Shown here piece after piece: positions 33,962 to 45,252 of a DNA stretch of 64,000 bases. The notes beneath the pieces were generated by a model. The model saw nothing but the letters and a program-made list of their open reading frames with translations. It had not been told where the DNA came from and ran no database searches. Numbering within the stretch: position 1 is the first letter of the stretch; every line of letters begins with the position of its first letter. The position numbers and the translations under genes were made by a program. The DNA is from Liriodendron chinense (lineage: Eukaryota > Streptophyta > Magnoliopsida > Magnoliales > Magnoliaceae). The stretch spans positions 19,074-83,073 of the forward strand of contig PVNU02002350.1 in NCBI GenBank assembly GCA_003013855.2, in the 5' to 3' direction.

Positions 33962-36375
33962 ATTTTTTTTTCCGAAGAGTAACAATGATTTTATTAAAGA
34001 AGCACACAAATGACACAAAGGCTACAGCCAAAGGAAAAAAAGATAAATTACATCTCCAATGATTTAATACAAAAAGCCCACTCCACCACATGAAGATGAG
34101 CTTTTGAGAAAACTTCCTCTGCCTTAAGAGACTCATTGTGGAAGCACCTCCCATTTATTTCCCCCCAAATAGCCCATAAGGAAGCTAGCAGAACTATTCT
34201 CCAACTAGCTTCAACATTTTTCCCTAGCCCCACCCCATGCCAATTCAAGAATAGCTCCCTGATTGATTCGGGCATCACCCATAATATGTCGAAGATTTTG
34301 AAGCAGCAGCTCCACACTTGTCTAGCAAACTGGAAATGGTGATCTACTTTCTCGGCATCCGCCGTATACATTGAGCACACATTTAACAACACCATTAAAC
34401 ACCTTTGGAGGATGTCAATAGTGAGAACTCTACCTCTTCCAACTAGCCATCCAAAGGCCGCAACTTACAAGGGAGCTGCATATACCACACGTTGGCCATG
34501 AACATTGGGGAACCATCCCTACCCGAGTGTCACAAAAGACAGTATAAGGACCAAACCAAAAGCGACAAGAATTTTCCTCTAACTAAAGCATTTTATGCCT
34601 TTTTCTCTCACCGGCATACAAAGGTGGAGATGATCAAGGAGCCTCACAAACTCCTCCACTTTGTCATCTGTCATGTTCCTTCAGCATAGTGGAGACGAAA
34701 CCACAACATTTCCTTAAGAGTTGTAGCTGGATGCCGCGATGTTCCTTTGCGTAGAGAGATGAGCTATTCTAGTGAATGCTAGTTGGAGAGAGGATTCTCC
34801 GATTCACACATCTTCCCAAAAACGAACTCTCACCTTGTTGCCGATAAAGAAGCCAATCTCCATACTAAACATATGCTTAGGTCTAGAGATCCCCTTTCAA
34901 ACGCACGAAGCTCTATAGAGAGATGAGTCCTCAACCCCCCACCCCCCTTCTTGGCACCCATACTTTTCTGCTATGACCCTATGCAACAAGAAGCCTTCCT
35001 TAATCCCAAATTGCCAAAGCCATATTTCGGGAAGAGCCAAATTCATATTTATCAAGTCCCTTATACCAGCCCCTCCCTCCTAATAAGGTCTGCATAACTC
35101 TTTCCACCCCAAAAGATGAAATCTTTTCCTATCGTACACTCCGTGCTACAAAAAGCAGCATCTCAACTTTTCCAACCTAGCCAAAACAGATTTTGTGCAG
35201 TTGAATAGGGGCATGAGAGGTTTGAGAATGCTGCTTTAATGAGGAGGATTTAACCACCCAATGAGAGCTATTGACTTTTCCAGTTAGAGAGCTTCCTTTC
35301 AAAACTCTCCACCATAGCATCTCACAAGTGCTTTGCCGTCTTCCCTATGCAAAGGGGAAGCGCGAGATAGGCTGAGGGGAAAGCCCATGCTCGACATCCG
35401 AAAATCCTTACCATTCACTCAACTTCCTCCTTGGCCTTATTATCATCCTTAGCTTGTCCACCCTTGATGAATTGGAGAAGAGAGATTTGGGCGCCCACTC
35501 TGCTCGGCTTGAATCCACAAAATGACGCCTACGACCTTCAGCTAACATCCTGTTCAAGGTTTCCTTCATCACAATGAACAAGAAGGGAGAGAGGGGGTCA
35601 CCTTGCTGAATATCCCTCAATGACCTAAAGAAGCCTTTAGGGGATTTGTTAACCAAAACTGAAAATTTAGCCAACCTGATACACTCCCTCATCCAACCTC
35701 GTCCACTTCTGCTCGCATCCCATCCGATCCAGCAAGTAGGTCCAAGAACTTCTAAATGACATGATTATATGCCTTCTCTATGTCCAGTTTGCACATATTA
35801 CTTTCACACCTTCCTTATATCGAGAGTCAATGCCATGTGAGCTATTGACGCACTATCTAGAAGCTGCCTGCCTATAATGAATGCGGCCTGGTTCTGGGAT
35901 ATAATGGAGGCTAAGACCACCCTATATCTAAAAGCCAATGTTTTTTGCGAGAATCTTGTATGGGAGCTGATTGGCCTGAAGTCCTTCAGGTTGCCTGCCC
36001 CTGACACCTTCAAGATAATGGGATGAAGGAAGCACTTAACTTATTCACCAGATGACCCCTCTCATGAAACTCCGCCATAAAGTCCACAATATCGCCCTTC
36101 ACCACATCCCAAAATTCTTGGAAGAAGACTACCAGAAAGCCTTCAGGACCTGGCACCTTGTCCCTCTCCATTGAGTCTACTACCAAATTAATTTCAACTT
36201 CCTAAAAAGGTTTCTCTAGAGAAACTGTGCTGATATCAGAAAGGCACTCAAACTCTAGGTCATTGAGAGTGTCTCTCGCCCACCCATCGTCGGTAAGGAG
36301 GGATTTGTAGTGGTTGACCACAATGTCACATACCTGCTCTTTCTCTTCAACTCTTCTTGTTGCTTCTTACCTGCA
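33962..36375 (-). mobile_element. 5'-truncated, decayed LINE (L1-type non-LTR retrotransposon)
   Basis: Read on the minus strand, remnants appear in the right order for the end of ORF2. A pre-RT segment comes first (36060-36330: DKVPGPEGFLVVFFQEFWDVVKGD-like). Reverse transcriptase follows with LKDFRPIS and NQAAFIIGRQLLDS (35990-35850) and GFFRSLRDIQQGDPLSPFLF (35650-35570). Post-RT sequence lies at 35100-34900 and a zf-RVT-like C-terminus near 34395-34048 (ADAEKVDHHFQFARQVWSCCFKIFDILWVMPESI). Frames shift and stops interrupt, so it is dead. The 3' end reads TTTAATAAAATCATTGTTAC followed by a short A tail at 33972-33963. The 5' half (ORF1, endonuclease) is absent. No clear target-site duplication. 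Confidence 0.85.
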
Positions 36376-37139
36376 TAACAACAATACTGTGGAAGAATTT
36401 CGTAATTGTCCCCCTTATATAATTTTCTCCTCTCAAAAGAAAAAGTATAAAAATAACTTGGAACCTACCAAAATTGAGAGAGCATGTTTGAGAGAAAAAC
36501 TCAACACAACTATGTGAGTAACATTTGAGCACGAGAATGGCTCAAGCAATGTAAACCCCAGGCAATAACAGTTGAAAGTTTGGAACTATAACCTACCATT
36601 CTACATGATTTTTTAAATGTCTGTCCTCGTATTAAGAAACAGTTACATCATGGTTGCATCAGCAATTATGTAAGGAAACTGTCACCCTCCCTGTGTGATA
36701 TGGGGGTGAATTGGTCCGTTGTGAAAAAATGGCTGTATCGGGGCTGATATGACTATAGAGGGCTCATTTTAAAAAATAAGTTGTTTTTAATTTTTTTCAC
36801 TTGTCTTTCTACTTTTTAATTCATTCCAACCAATTAAAGAAGCTCATAAACTAAGTTTAAACTAGATATAGGCCTATTTTGAGGATCAAAAAACAAATTT
36901 TGAGTGCATTTGATGAACCAAAGTGGAGATCATTTTGGTAAATATAGGAAGAAAAGGTAAACCACCACTTTTTTCTTTCATTTTTCCCTATCCTTTTGTA
37001 GTATTTATATGTAGTGGACCCTAACCACCAGATCATGCTTGACTTGTGTTCGATTGAGGCCTATTTGGTCGGCTTTCAGCAGGTCAAGCTAACACTGCCT
37101 GGAAGATAACATTATTACCAAAAAACGGCCCATTACACC

Positions 37140-37267
37140 ATCAAATATAGGGCTATCAATGGACCGAGCTGGGCCTGGGGTAGGTCTCGGCCCAGATTTT
37201 GAAATGCTTATTTAAAATTCTGATTTTTCAGGCCCGAGCCTGGCCCATTGACACCCCTAATCAAATA
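37140..37267. mobile_element. 112-bp hAT MITE with perfect 8-bp target-site duplication
   Basis: The element runs 37148-37259, starting TAGGGCTATCAATGG and ending CCATTGACACCCCTA, which are inverted repeats with 2 differences. It is flanked on both sides by ATCAAATA (37140-37147 and 37260-37267). The arms carry CTGGGCCTGGG and GCCCGAGCCTGGCCC. Duplication length and TAGGG ends identify the hAT superfamily. Confidence 0.9.
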
Positions 37268-37274
37268 CATGTAA

Positions 37275-37290
37275 AAAAAAAAAAAAAAAA
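37275..37290. repeat. A-rich homopolymer
   Basis: Run of A (about 17) right after the MITE; similar A runs occur at 37560-37575. Confidence 0.7.
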
Positions 37291-38017
37291 TACATACGTA
37301 ATTGGGATCCTCATGTATTTTAGAATTTCTACAAATAATCTGAGAGTTTCTCCAGAAAAGATTTCAGCCATTACAGGGCTGCATCGGCTGAGACAGACCC
37401 ATATTACATCGGCCACCAAACTAACTGATACGCCAGCCAATACCATTACATAATACCTTGATCTCTGTCATTCTCTTTTCTACCATTTCCTCCTCTCCTA
37501 TAAAAAAATTCCAAGCTTTTATCTTGTCTGTTAATCGAAAACTTCAAACAACGAGATTAAAAAAAAAAAAAAAAACTAGTAAAAGGGCATTTCAGATGAC
37601 CAAGTACAGTTCTGCAACATGTTTTCAGCTGCACAGTTGTACGTTTGTGAGGTGCAAATCATAGTAGCCTGGTCTGTCAATCAGCTGGATCTACAACATA
37701 TTCCCAGTTAAATCATAACCTAAACTTGCTCATTGGTTGGCTAAATTAGTACATAGCTCACTTTCCACATACTCTCACATATGTATTGCATATAGTTACT
37801 CGGGGTTAGTGGGAATTACTTTAGATAGCCAAGAAAATTTAGTAGCAAGGTGGTCTGCATGCATAATTAGTCTACTCTCATACATACAGCGACACAAACA
37901 AACAGACCATAATGGTCCGTATTGACCAAGGTTACCTCGATTGTGGGTTGCTTTGGTACATGGTACGGGAAAGGATACGCATTACGCTACTTCCTCTAAT
38001 ACATGGTATATATATGT

Positions 38018-38160
38018 TACACTCGGATAGGGTCATGTGCGTCATTCCAATGCATACATTGTGCATGCAATATAGCTTTACATATATGGTACACTCGGAT
38101 AGGGTCATGTGTGTCATTCTAATACATACATCGTGAATGCAATATAGTTTTATATATAAA
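38018..38160. repeat. Tandem duplication, 72-bp unit, two copies
   Basis: ACACTCGGATAGGGTCATGT begins both copies, at 38019 and 38091. The units differ by a handful of substitutions, mostly transitions (TGCGTCATTCC versus TGTGTCATTCT). Confidence 0.9.
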
Positions 38161-38170
38161 CTCACACTTG

Positions 38171-38340
38171 GGTCCCTACTCTTGCCTCAGTGGTAGACTC
38201 ACAAGAATTTCAACACAAGGTCATGGGTTCAAGTACTCATTGTGGTATAAAAAAGTCATTGTGGTGTGAGTGTGTGGGTGTGTGTGGGGCGTGAGTGCAC
38301 ACTTGCGCGCGCGTGTGTGTGTAAACAAACTCACACTTTA
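38171..38340 (+). mobile_element. tRNA-derived SINE
   Basis: An A-box-like TTGCCTCAGTGGTAGAC (38182-38198) and a B-box-like GGGTTCAAGTACTC (38225-38238) are spaced as in a tRNA-type RNA polymerase III promoter. A GT-rich 3' region (GTGTGTGGGTGTGTGTGGGG, CGTGAGTGCAC) ends in AAACAAAC. Cloverleaf pairing is too weak for a functional tRNA. Two related copies lie at 5110-5275 and 27388-27490. Confidence 0.7.
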
Positions 38341-38455
38341 TACCTGAAGTAGTGAATGTTATTATTATAGACCCCACATGCTTAGTGTTATATTATAGCC
38401 ACATAAATATAAGTATGAATCTCGACATTGTTAATATAAATTTGAATTAACTTGA

Positions 38456-38760
38456 TCAATAGTAAGAATATGGAACCATAATTTCGGGCCACTCAAAATG
38501 GTGATCTAGATCACTCAATCTGGAAAAAAAAAAAATTAAGGGGTTCAGTGTTTTAGGTAACATTGGTTTCAACAACTGATGCAACCAAATGGCCACACAA
38601 GCCAATTGATAGAGATTTGAAGAAAAGGCCCACATCCCACACGTGGATGCTCCGCACTTGTGTACAAGAAAAGGACCGCTTTCCTGTTTTAGTCCATTAC
38701 TACTTTCCTTTTCTTTCAAATCTCTACATTAGGAAATTTCATTTTTCTTTCATATTTTCA
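38456..38760. other. Intergenic, no gene seen
   Basis: Short frames on both strands without motifs; an A12 run near 38525. Confidence 0.4.
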
Positions 38761-39135
38761 TATTAGGCAAGAAGTAATTTTAGATTTTCTTATTTAAGTA
38801 CTTTTCTATTTAGGTGCTTTCTTAATTACAGTGCTATCTTATTTAGGTGGTTTCCTATTTTCTCAGATCTTTGCTATCTAGGAAATTCTATTTTGAGATT
38901 TTATCGCTTTTATTACAAATTGTAAGGACTGATTATAAATAAGGCATATGGCCTATGGAATAAGATAAGTTAATTAATATTTTCTTGAGTAATTCTCATA
39001 TTTTCTCTACGGTAGCTATTGAAGGGGGGATCTCTAGTTCAAGACTTTGGATTCGTAGACTCTAGCTTTCGGCTAGAGGATTGTTGGGTCCTTTCCCACA
39101 ATCTCTTTCTTCTTTTCTTTGATCTATTTGCTTCT
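38760..39135 (+). mobile_element. Possible solo LTR (retrotransposon)
   Basis: The upstream part has four near-repeats of TTATTTAGGTG-TTTCCTATTT. A TATA-like GATTATAAATAAGG lies at about 38930. A leader with TTTTCTTGAGTAATTCTC, then CTCTACGGTAGCTATTGAAG, GATTCGTAGACTCTAGCTTT, and GGGTCCTTTCCCACAATC follows. This order (U3-like repeats, TATA, R-U5-like leader) is typical of plant LTRs. No primer-binding site or second copy was found. Confidence 0.45.
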
Positions 39136-39933
39136 CCTTTCGGGGTTTGCATCAACCACCAATTTGGTCTCACCCAATGAATTTAAGTGGGAATAACCTA
39201 AAGTCACAAACTATCTTCATAGTATCAAATGCATATATAAATGCCCTTGCATTTCTTAATCATTTTACAAAAAAAAATCAGTGTTTAGGCACATGTATAA
39301 ATATTTCCATGCATTTCCACATGTTGGGATATTTGGAAAGAGAGGAACAATCGCATCTTTAATAGCAGAAAGCTCCATTGTCTAAAGTGGGTGGGAAGAA
39401 TTAAAAGTATTCTCTTCAAATGGGTCATTTGGCTCTGATAGAAACTAACCAATATGCCAAAAGCCCCACGACTGAAGGAGTGTGTCAAGCGAGGCTCTTC
39501 CACTCATTGGGATTGTAACAAACAATAGGCAAATTTAGTTCAATCGAGCATCCGAATGCATGCACGCATAGCATGTGATGGTAAGCATACTTTAGCCAAT
39601 TGTTCTTTCTTTGGTATGGAGTTGAAGTCACATGGAGCACAAAACAACAAGAAAAATCCAAGTTTCAGTTAGTTATCATAACAAACGTCTGGTATGCATG
39701 TCTCCCTTTGGCATTTCGTCGAACATTCGGTACACATCACAATTCAAAAGCCTCAAATCCCATTTAAAAAAAAAAAAAAAAAAAAAAAATCAACCAAAAT
39801 AGTGAAAGCCATTCTCTACCCTGAATTCCTCAAGATTTGAAATTGTAATTAATACAGAGAAAATAAATGAAAATTATATTAACAAAAAACAAAAAATAAA
39901 ATCTCACCTTTTACCCCCTTTTTCAGTTGGTTG

Positions 39934-40028
39934 AGAGAGAGAGAGAGAGCGGCTGCTCAGATTTAGGTGAGAGAGAGAGAGAGAGAGAGAGAGAGCGGCT
40001 GCTCAGATTTAGGAGAGAGAGAGAGAGA
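39934..40028. repeat. Duplicated (GA)n tract with a GCGGCTGCTCAGATTTAGG spacer
   Basis: Two copies of the spacer CGGCTGCTCAGATTTAGG, each next to GA runs, so a GA-plus-spacer unit of about 60 bp was duplicated. Confidence 0.85.
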
Positions 40029-40449
40029 TGAGGGCTTGGGTGAAAAGACCGATTTGCCCTGTTATTTTCTCCTAATGAGAGTTAACCCCTTCCCATGACC
40101 CAAAATGACAAGGATGGACGACGGCTGTGTGGACGACTGTTAGGTGTTAGGGCCGGGCCATGCTCTGTCCAAACCCGGCCCAGGCCATGACGGGCCAAAA
40201 TAGTTCAGCCCGAGCCCGTCTGAAATATTTATGTATGGCCCAGCCCAAGCCCGGCCCAGGCACGAGTCCGAAAGACTTTGGTAAAATTACGTTTCGGTGG
40301 CTCACCTACCGGGTAGATCTGTGATTTGGTGGGCCCCGCAGTGAACAGAGAGAGAGAGAGAGAGGGTGAGAGGGTGAGATGGGTCGTCAGAGGAGGAAGA
40401 AGCTCCTCTCTTTCTTTTAACATGAATGTACAGCACGTTAGGCTTGCCA

Positions 40450-40745
40450 GCTCAGGTGGCCCCATCATGGTGTTTATATGAAATCCACTCCGACCAAAAT
40501 GTGTGTCACCTCATGTTTGGACCAGGGCGTAAAAATAATTTACATCCATGTCTCAAGTGGACCACACGATTGAAAAATAATATAAAGACTTAACACTCAC
40601 CCTCCAAACTATTTCCCTTCTTATGGCCCACCTAAATAATTTATGGGGCTGATATTTAGATCTCAGACCTAAGTTTTGTTTTGGTATTAAATGGACGGAG
40701 TAGATTTTATTAGCTCATTATGGTGGGCCCCATAGAAAACAAGGG
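40450..40745. mobile_element. Family B-related MITE, subtype with TGAAATCCACTCC arms
   Basis: Left: GGCCCCATCATGGTGTTTAT, ATGAAATCCACTCCGACC. Right: AAATGGACGGAGTAGATTTT, ATTATGGTGGGCCCC. The same subtype occurs at 44570-44995 (GGGACCCACCGTGATGTTC, GTGGATTTTCTATGAACATC). Confidence 0.6.
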
Positions 40746-40765
40746 TGGGCATCCTCTCTCTGTTG

Positions 40766-41298
40766 ATTAGGTGTTACCCGGGTAACAGCTTAGTGGGTGT
40801 TACCCTTAATGTGGGGCCACCTTTATGATTTTTTTTATATCCACGCCGTCAATCCGTTTCTTCAGCCCATTTTCAGGAAGGTTTCCCCAAAATTAAGAAG
40901 ATCCAAATCTCAGGTGGACCATATCACAGGAAAAAAGCGTGGATTGAGTGCCTCACCATTAAAAATTTAAAATGGCCCATAGTAAGGTTTTTATAATTCT
41001 TATTTTTCATCCAAACTCTTGATAATGTCAAGAAGATTTGGTTCAAGGGAAAATAGAAATATCAGCTTGATCCAAAACTTATATGGCCAACAAAAAGTTA
41101 TTAATGGTCATTCATCACTGTTTCTAGTGGTGTGGTCCACCTGAGATTTTGATCTTCTTACGGTTTGGGATAGAGTTCTAAAATGAGATAAGAAAACAGA
41201 TGGACAGTGGAGATATATAATAAATACATCAAGGTGGGCCCCACACGGTAAGGATAACACCCACTAAGCTGTTACCCGGGTAAAAGCTAATCCGCTCC
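40766..41298. mobile_element. Foldback MITE, family B, tip type TTACCCGGGTAA
   Basis: The left terminus GGTGTTACCCGGGTAACAGC, then TTAGTGGGTGTTACCC, is the inverse of the right terminus GGATAACACCCACTAAGC, then TGTTACCCGGGTAAAAGC. Inside are the usual GTGGGGCCACC/GGTGGGCCCCAC arms and an AATGGTCATTCATCACTGTTT centre. The tip contains the palindrome TTACCCGGGTAA. Confidence 0.85.
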
Positions 41299-41379
41299 CT
41301 TATGCTGCGTCCGCGGAAAACGTCCTCGGGACGGGGAGCAGATTAGGTTCGGCCCGGCCTCACCCAACCCGGTGCGGCC

Positions 41380-41850
41380 CTTACCAAGGGGCCCACATTG
41401 ATGTATGTGTTCTATGTCCACGCTGTGCCCATTCCCTTTTAGCATATCATTCTAGGGCTGAGCCCAAAAATGAAGCAGATCCAATTCTCAGGTAGACCAT
41501 ACCATACAAACAGTGGTAATTGGACATTAATGTACCACAAAAGCTTTGGGTTAAGCTGATATTTATCTTCTCCCTTCATCCAGGTTTATCTAAACTTATC
41601 AACAAGCTGGATGGCAAATAAACATTACACAAAAAGTAGGCTGGGCCATAGGAGGTTTTTAATGGTAGGTTGTTCAATCACCATCGTTTCCAATGGTTTG
41701 GTCCACCTGATAATTGGATCTACTCAAGTTTTTCGACCTTCCACTAAAATGATCCTGAAAAAAACGGTTGGACAGTGTGGATATAGAAGCATACATCAAG
41801 ATGGACCCAACGGTAAGGCTGCACCATCTAGGGTGACCATCTAGGGTGAG
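41380..41850. mobile_element. Foldback MITE, family B, tip type GTGC-GCCCTTACC
   Basis: Left CGGTGCGGCCCTTACC, then GGGGCCCACATTGATGTATG. Right GACAGTGTGGATATAGAAGC, ATACATCAAGATGGACCC, then AACGGTAAGGCTGCACC. The tips differ from those of the neighbouring copy at 40766 although the body is shared. Confidence 0.75.
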
Positions 41851-42116
41851 GCAGCACCACACCTCATCCGCTCCAGGAGACCTATACACCCTGTTTGGCA
41901 CCTTGGATTTGGTTAGACCTGACATGAACTGAGTTTAATTATTTGGATTGACCGATTTCGACTCCATAAAACTTTGTTCAAACAGAAAGTCCCTGTGTTT
42001 GGGGTTTGTTAGAAAAAAAAAAATTTAAGTTGATTTCAATCACAGCCCTGTTTGACTCGAACTTGAGCTCGACTCGAGTATTGACTGACTCGACTCAATT
42101 CGTACGTTCGACTTGG

Positions 42117-42118
<2 letters not shown>

Positions 42119-42166
<48 letters not shown>

Positions 42167-42178
42167 GGGGGGGGGGGG
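42119..42178. repeat. (AT)n followed by G15
   Basis: AT run 42119-42163 directly joined to a run of 15 G. Confidence 0.95.
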
Positions 42179-42179
42179 A

Positions 42180-42640
42180 ACAGGTTGGATGACAAATAAA
42201 CATGAATGTGGGCCGTAGGAAGGTTTCAATGGTGGACATCAATCTCCTCACTGTTTCTTGTGGTGTGGTCCACTTGAGCTTTGTACCTGCATCAATTTTT
42301 ATTTAATACCTCAAAATGAGTTGTACAAATTGATGGACGGAGTGGATAAAACAAATACATCTCGGTGGCACCCACAGAGCTTGTTTGATGGCTAGTGTTC
42401 ACGTCACCAGCCAACTCACGTCGAGTACTACCAGTCTACCCCCACGGGGACCTATCTAGAGACAGACGGTCCTGCTAGTGCTCTGTGGGGCCGACAGTGA
42501 TATATTTGCTTATCCAAGCCGTCGGTCCATCTTTCAAAGATCATTTATGGCATTATGCAAAAAATGAAGGGGCTCGAAGGCTTGAGTGGACCACACCACA
42601 AGAAACAGTAGGGATGTTAACTATCTATGTTATGGTGTTT
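42180..42640. mobile_element. Two half copies of family B in divergent arrangement
   Basis: 42180-42375 is a right half (GTGTGGTCCACTTGAGCTTTG, TTGATGGACGGAGTGG). 42455-42640 is a left half starting with the tip CTATCTAGAGACAGACGGTC, then TGGGGCCGACAGTGATAT. The tip matches the copy at 62215-62715. Confidence 0.6.
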
Positions 42641-42959
42641 TATTTGGTTAGTTAAAAACTTTAAACATTGTGATCTGTCATTTGTGATATGTAATTTGTG
42701 AACAAATCGGTATTCACTATTCAGTAGTAGAAAAAAATATTTTCAAGCAAAAAAAGTGAAATTGTTCGAACTTATTCAAACTCATAAAAATTGTCTGAAA
42801 TGCGTACGTTCAAACATGTTCGAACACGGCTGGGCTAGACCAAACCAAGTTTGAACAAAGCCACCCTGTTCGAATGTTTGTTCGAACACACCCACTCAAG
42901 TAGCTGAACGATCCAATCTGGTCCATGCTCGACTCGAATCGTTGCCCACCTCTAGATTT

Positions 42960-43510
42960 GGTGGCAAAAGGGAGTATTTCAAATCCATATAGTTACTTTT
43001 TACGTTTGACAACCATGGATTTGGGGTAGTTGGAATCCGAGGTATTTCAAATCTCTATTTTTAATGTGTTTTGAAATCCTAACAATATGTTGAGATTCGG
43101 CTAGAACCAAGAGGAAATGCCTTTTTTGCCTCCCTTTTAAGGGGAGGAGAGTCCCACATGTAACAAAGATGTCTCTAAGCTACTAATCATGAGGCACATG
43201 GCACGTTTATGATATCCCAAAATAATTCAATTATCAGTTGCAATACTAAAATCATATCAATAGAATGATCTGAACCATCCAAATGTTGGACATTTAAATA
43301 GATGGTTAAAAAACGTCAGTGAGTCACCTATTTGTAATCCTTGCATTTGTGGCCCACCCAAGGCTTAGAATTTCCTCTTTTTTTGCCGAAGTATATATTT
43401 TAATGGGCTTATTACCGTCATTCTATCAAATACCACATATATATACTAATTTAGAGTATGAAAGCTAATTTAGTTAACCAAATCTAAGTCATAAGAATGT
43501 ACCCAAAAAC
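42960..43510. repeat. Dispersed repeat, family E, copy 2 (probably interrupted)
   Basis: AAGGCTTAGAATTTCC, GCCGAAGTATATATTTTAAT, and GGGCTTATTACCGTCATTC match 1540-1680 and 48645-48770. A related end (CTGTTTGGCACCTTGGATTT) lies at 41890, so family B and AT-rich DNA may have inserted into one original copy. Confidence 0.5.
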
Positions 43511-43675
43511 TCCAATGCCCTCCGAATACAAGCTCCCAAGGAGATTTGGATTGCAGGGCATTTCAGCAATACACAAATGAGAATTTGGAATCACCTTGAA
43601 TCCAATGTAAATGTGATTCAGATTCCAATGCATTCCAAATCCCAAGCTCCCAAGTGCTCCAGGAGACCTATAACA

Positions 43676-44075
43676 GACGCGGATTGTGTCCTGCCCCTGC
43701 CCAGATGGATTACCTTCCAGGCAGACCTGTGGAGGTCCCACCGTTATGTATCTGTTTATCTACTTTGTCTATCCATTTTATAAGATCATTTTAAGATATA
43801 ACTTTAAAAAGGAGGAAGATCCAATGCTCAAGTGGGCCACACCAAACTGGGAATGAAACCTGATGACTTTGGTTAATGTAGTGATGACATCACTTGGCTA
43901 CACTTGCTGTTTGCTGTTTGGTGTGGCCCACTTGAGCGTTGGATCTGTCTTATTTTGGGGCCCATTTCCTATCATGATATTACAAAATGGATGGACGGAG
44001 TAGATAAACAGATACATACAGTGGGCCCCTCTACTGGTCTGCCCAGACGGTAGGAGCAGGACGCAATCGGGGTCC
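43676..44075. mobile_element. Near-perfect foldback MITE, family B, tip type GCGGATTG-GTCCTGCC
   Basis: Left GACGCGGATTGTGTCCTGCC, then CAGACCTGTGGAGGTCCCAC. Right TCTGCCCAGACGGTAGGAGC, then AGGACGCAATCGGGGTCC. The arms meet at AGTGGGCCACACCAAAC and GTTTGGTGTGGCCCACTTGA, leaving a loop of only about 70 bp with TAGTGATGACATCACT. Confidence 0.85.
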
Positions 44076-44107
44076 ATTCCCTACCCACATGATAATCCGT
44101 TACACAT

Positions 44108-44515
44108 GGATTGAGTCCTGCCTGCCCGGATGGATTAGGGCCCACTGTGATGCATCCATTTATCCACTTCGTTCCTTTATTTTATAAGATCATGCTGGGA
44201 TATATATGGGCCCAAAAATGAGGCAGATACAACGCTCAAGTGGGCCACACCAAATATAAAGCGAAACCTGGTGACATAATCACTACAGTAGTGATACTGT
44301 AATGATGACGTCACCAGGCTCGGATCATTATTTGGTGTGGCCCACTTGAGTATTGGGTCTTCCTCCTTTTTTTTATTCATACCTTAAATTGATCTTATAA
44401 AATGGATATGCATGAAGTCGATAAATGGATGAATTACGATTGGGCCCCTCAACAAGTCTGTCCCAACGGTAATACGTATTACCATCCGGCCGGGGGCAGG
44501 ACGCAATCCACGTCC
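44108..44515. mobile_element. Near-perfect foldback MITE, sister of 43676-44075
   Basis: Left TGGATTGAGTCCTGCCTGCC, GGGCCCACTGTGATGCATCC. Right GGGCCCCTCAACAAGTCTG, then GGGGGCAGGACGCAATCC. Long inverted arms (AGTGGGCCACACCAAAT and ATTTGGTGTGGCCCACTTGA) surround a loop with CACTACAGTAGTGATACTG. The two sisters lie 32 bp apart in the same orientation. Confidence 0.85.
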
Positions 44516-44569
44516 GATACGTATGGTCTGACCATGTGATATCACGGTAAAACTTTCTAAGGGAACCAC

Positions 44570-44995
44570 TTGTAGGGGACCCACCGTGATGTTCAGTGAG
44601 ATCCATTATATGTGTAATATATCTTAGGCCAAACTCAAAAAATTCAGAATCATATGTGATTTTGGCCTACCACACGAAGGAAAACAGTCGGTATAGAGAC
44701 GTCCATCTTTGATATTTACAGGGCCCACCATGATAATTATATAAAATCCACTCCAACCTTCAAATAGAAAACCAAAACATAGGCCTGGGTCTAAGCAACA
44801 GGCCCATCCATTATGTCAGACGAAAGGAAACAATTTGGAAGGTGAGCATTACCCTGGACAAATTTTCCAATTGTGTGGTCCACCTTAAACAAGGATGGGG
44901 CTGATTTTTCAGCTCTAGGCCTAAGATAGGGTAAGAAAACTAGTGGTCGGGTGGATTTTCTATGAACATCATGGTGGGTCCCATCTCAATGGGCA
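44570..44995. mobile_element. Family B-related MITE, TGAGATCC/GGATTTTC subtype
   Basis: GGGGACCCACCGTGATGTTC at the left and CATGGTGGGTCCC at the right. GGGCCCACCATGATAATTAT in the middle indicates a second, nested arm. Confidence 0.55.
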
Positions 44996-45054
44996 ATTCC
45001 TTCCCGTTGAAATAACTTTTCCCTGTCCATTAAAGGTAAAATCGTGTTTGAATT

Positions 45055-45249
45055 TTAAATTTATTTTAAAATTTATTGGGCGGGCCGGGTTATGGGTTTT
45101 GAAAGTCTTAATCCAAGCCCAGCCCGAATAAGATACAGGCTTGAAATTTCGGCCCAAGCCTAGATCTCGGACTGAAATTCCGGTCCAAATTCGGCCCAAA
45201 TGGGCCAAGCCCGAGCCCGATGGGACAACCCGGCCCATTGACAGCCCTA
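45055..45249. mobile_element. hAT-type MITE remnant (GGCCCGGGC-rich)
   Basis: The right terminus CGGCCCATTGACAGCCCTA matches the family end. The body is GGGCGGGCCGGGTTATGGG ... AAGCCCGAGCCCGATGGGAC. The left terminal TAGGG is no longer visible. Confidence 0.55.
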
Positions 45250-45252
45250 AAT

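Larger units (their letters stand above)
36620..37450. mobile_element. Diverged relative of the GATACGG hAT-like element, with a nested MITE
   Basis: GCTGTATCGGGGCTGATATG near 36732 and, at the right, GGGCTGCATCGGCTGAG, CATCGGCCACC, CTGATACGCCAGCC, and TAATACCTTG match the subterminal pattern and CAAGGTA end of 31942-33144 in opposite orientation. The left boundary is uncertain. The 112-bp MITE at 37148 sits inside. Confidence 0.4.

Noticed and set aside
38182..38250. Functional tRNA gene
   Set aside because: A- and B-box-like motifs are present but stems do not pair and the element has a SINE-like GT-rich 3' extension.
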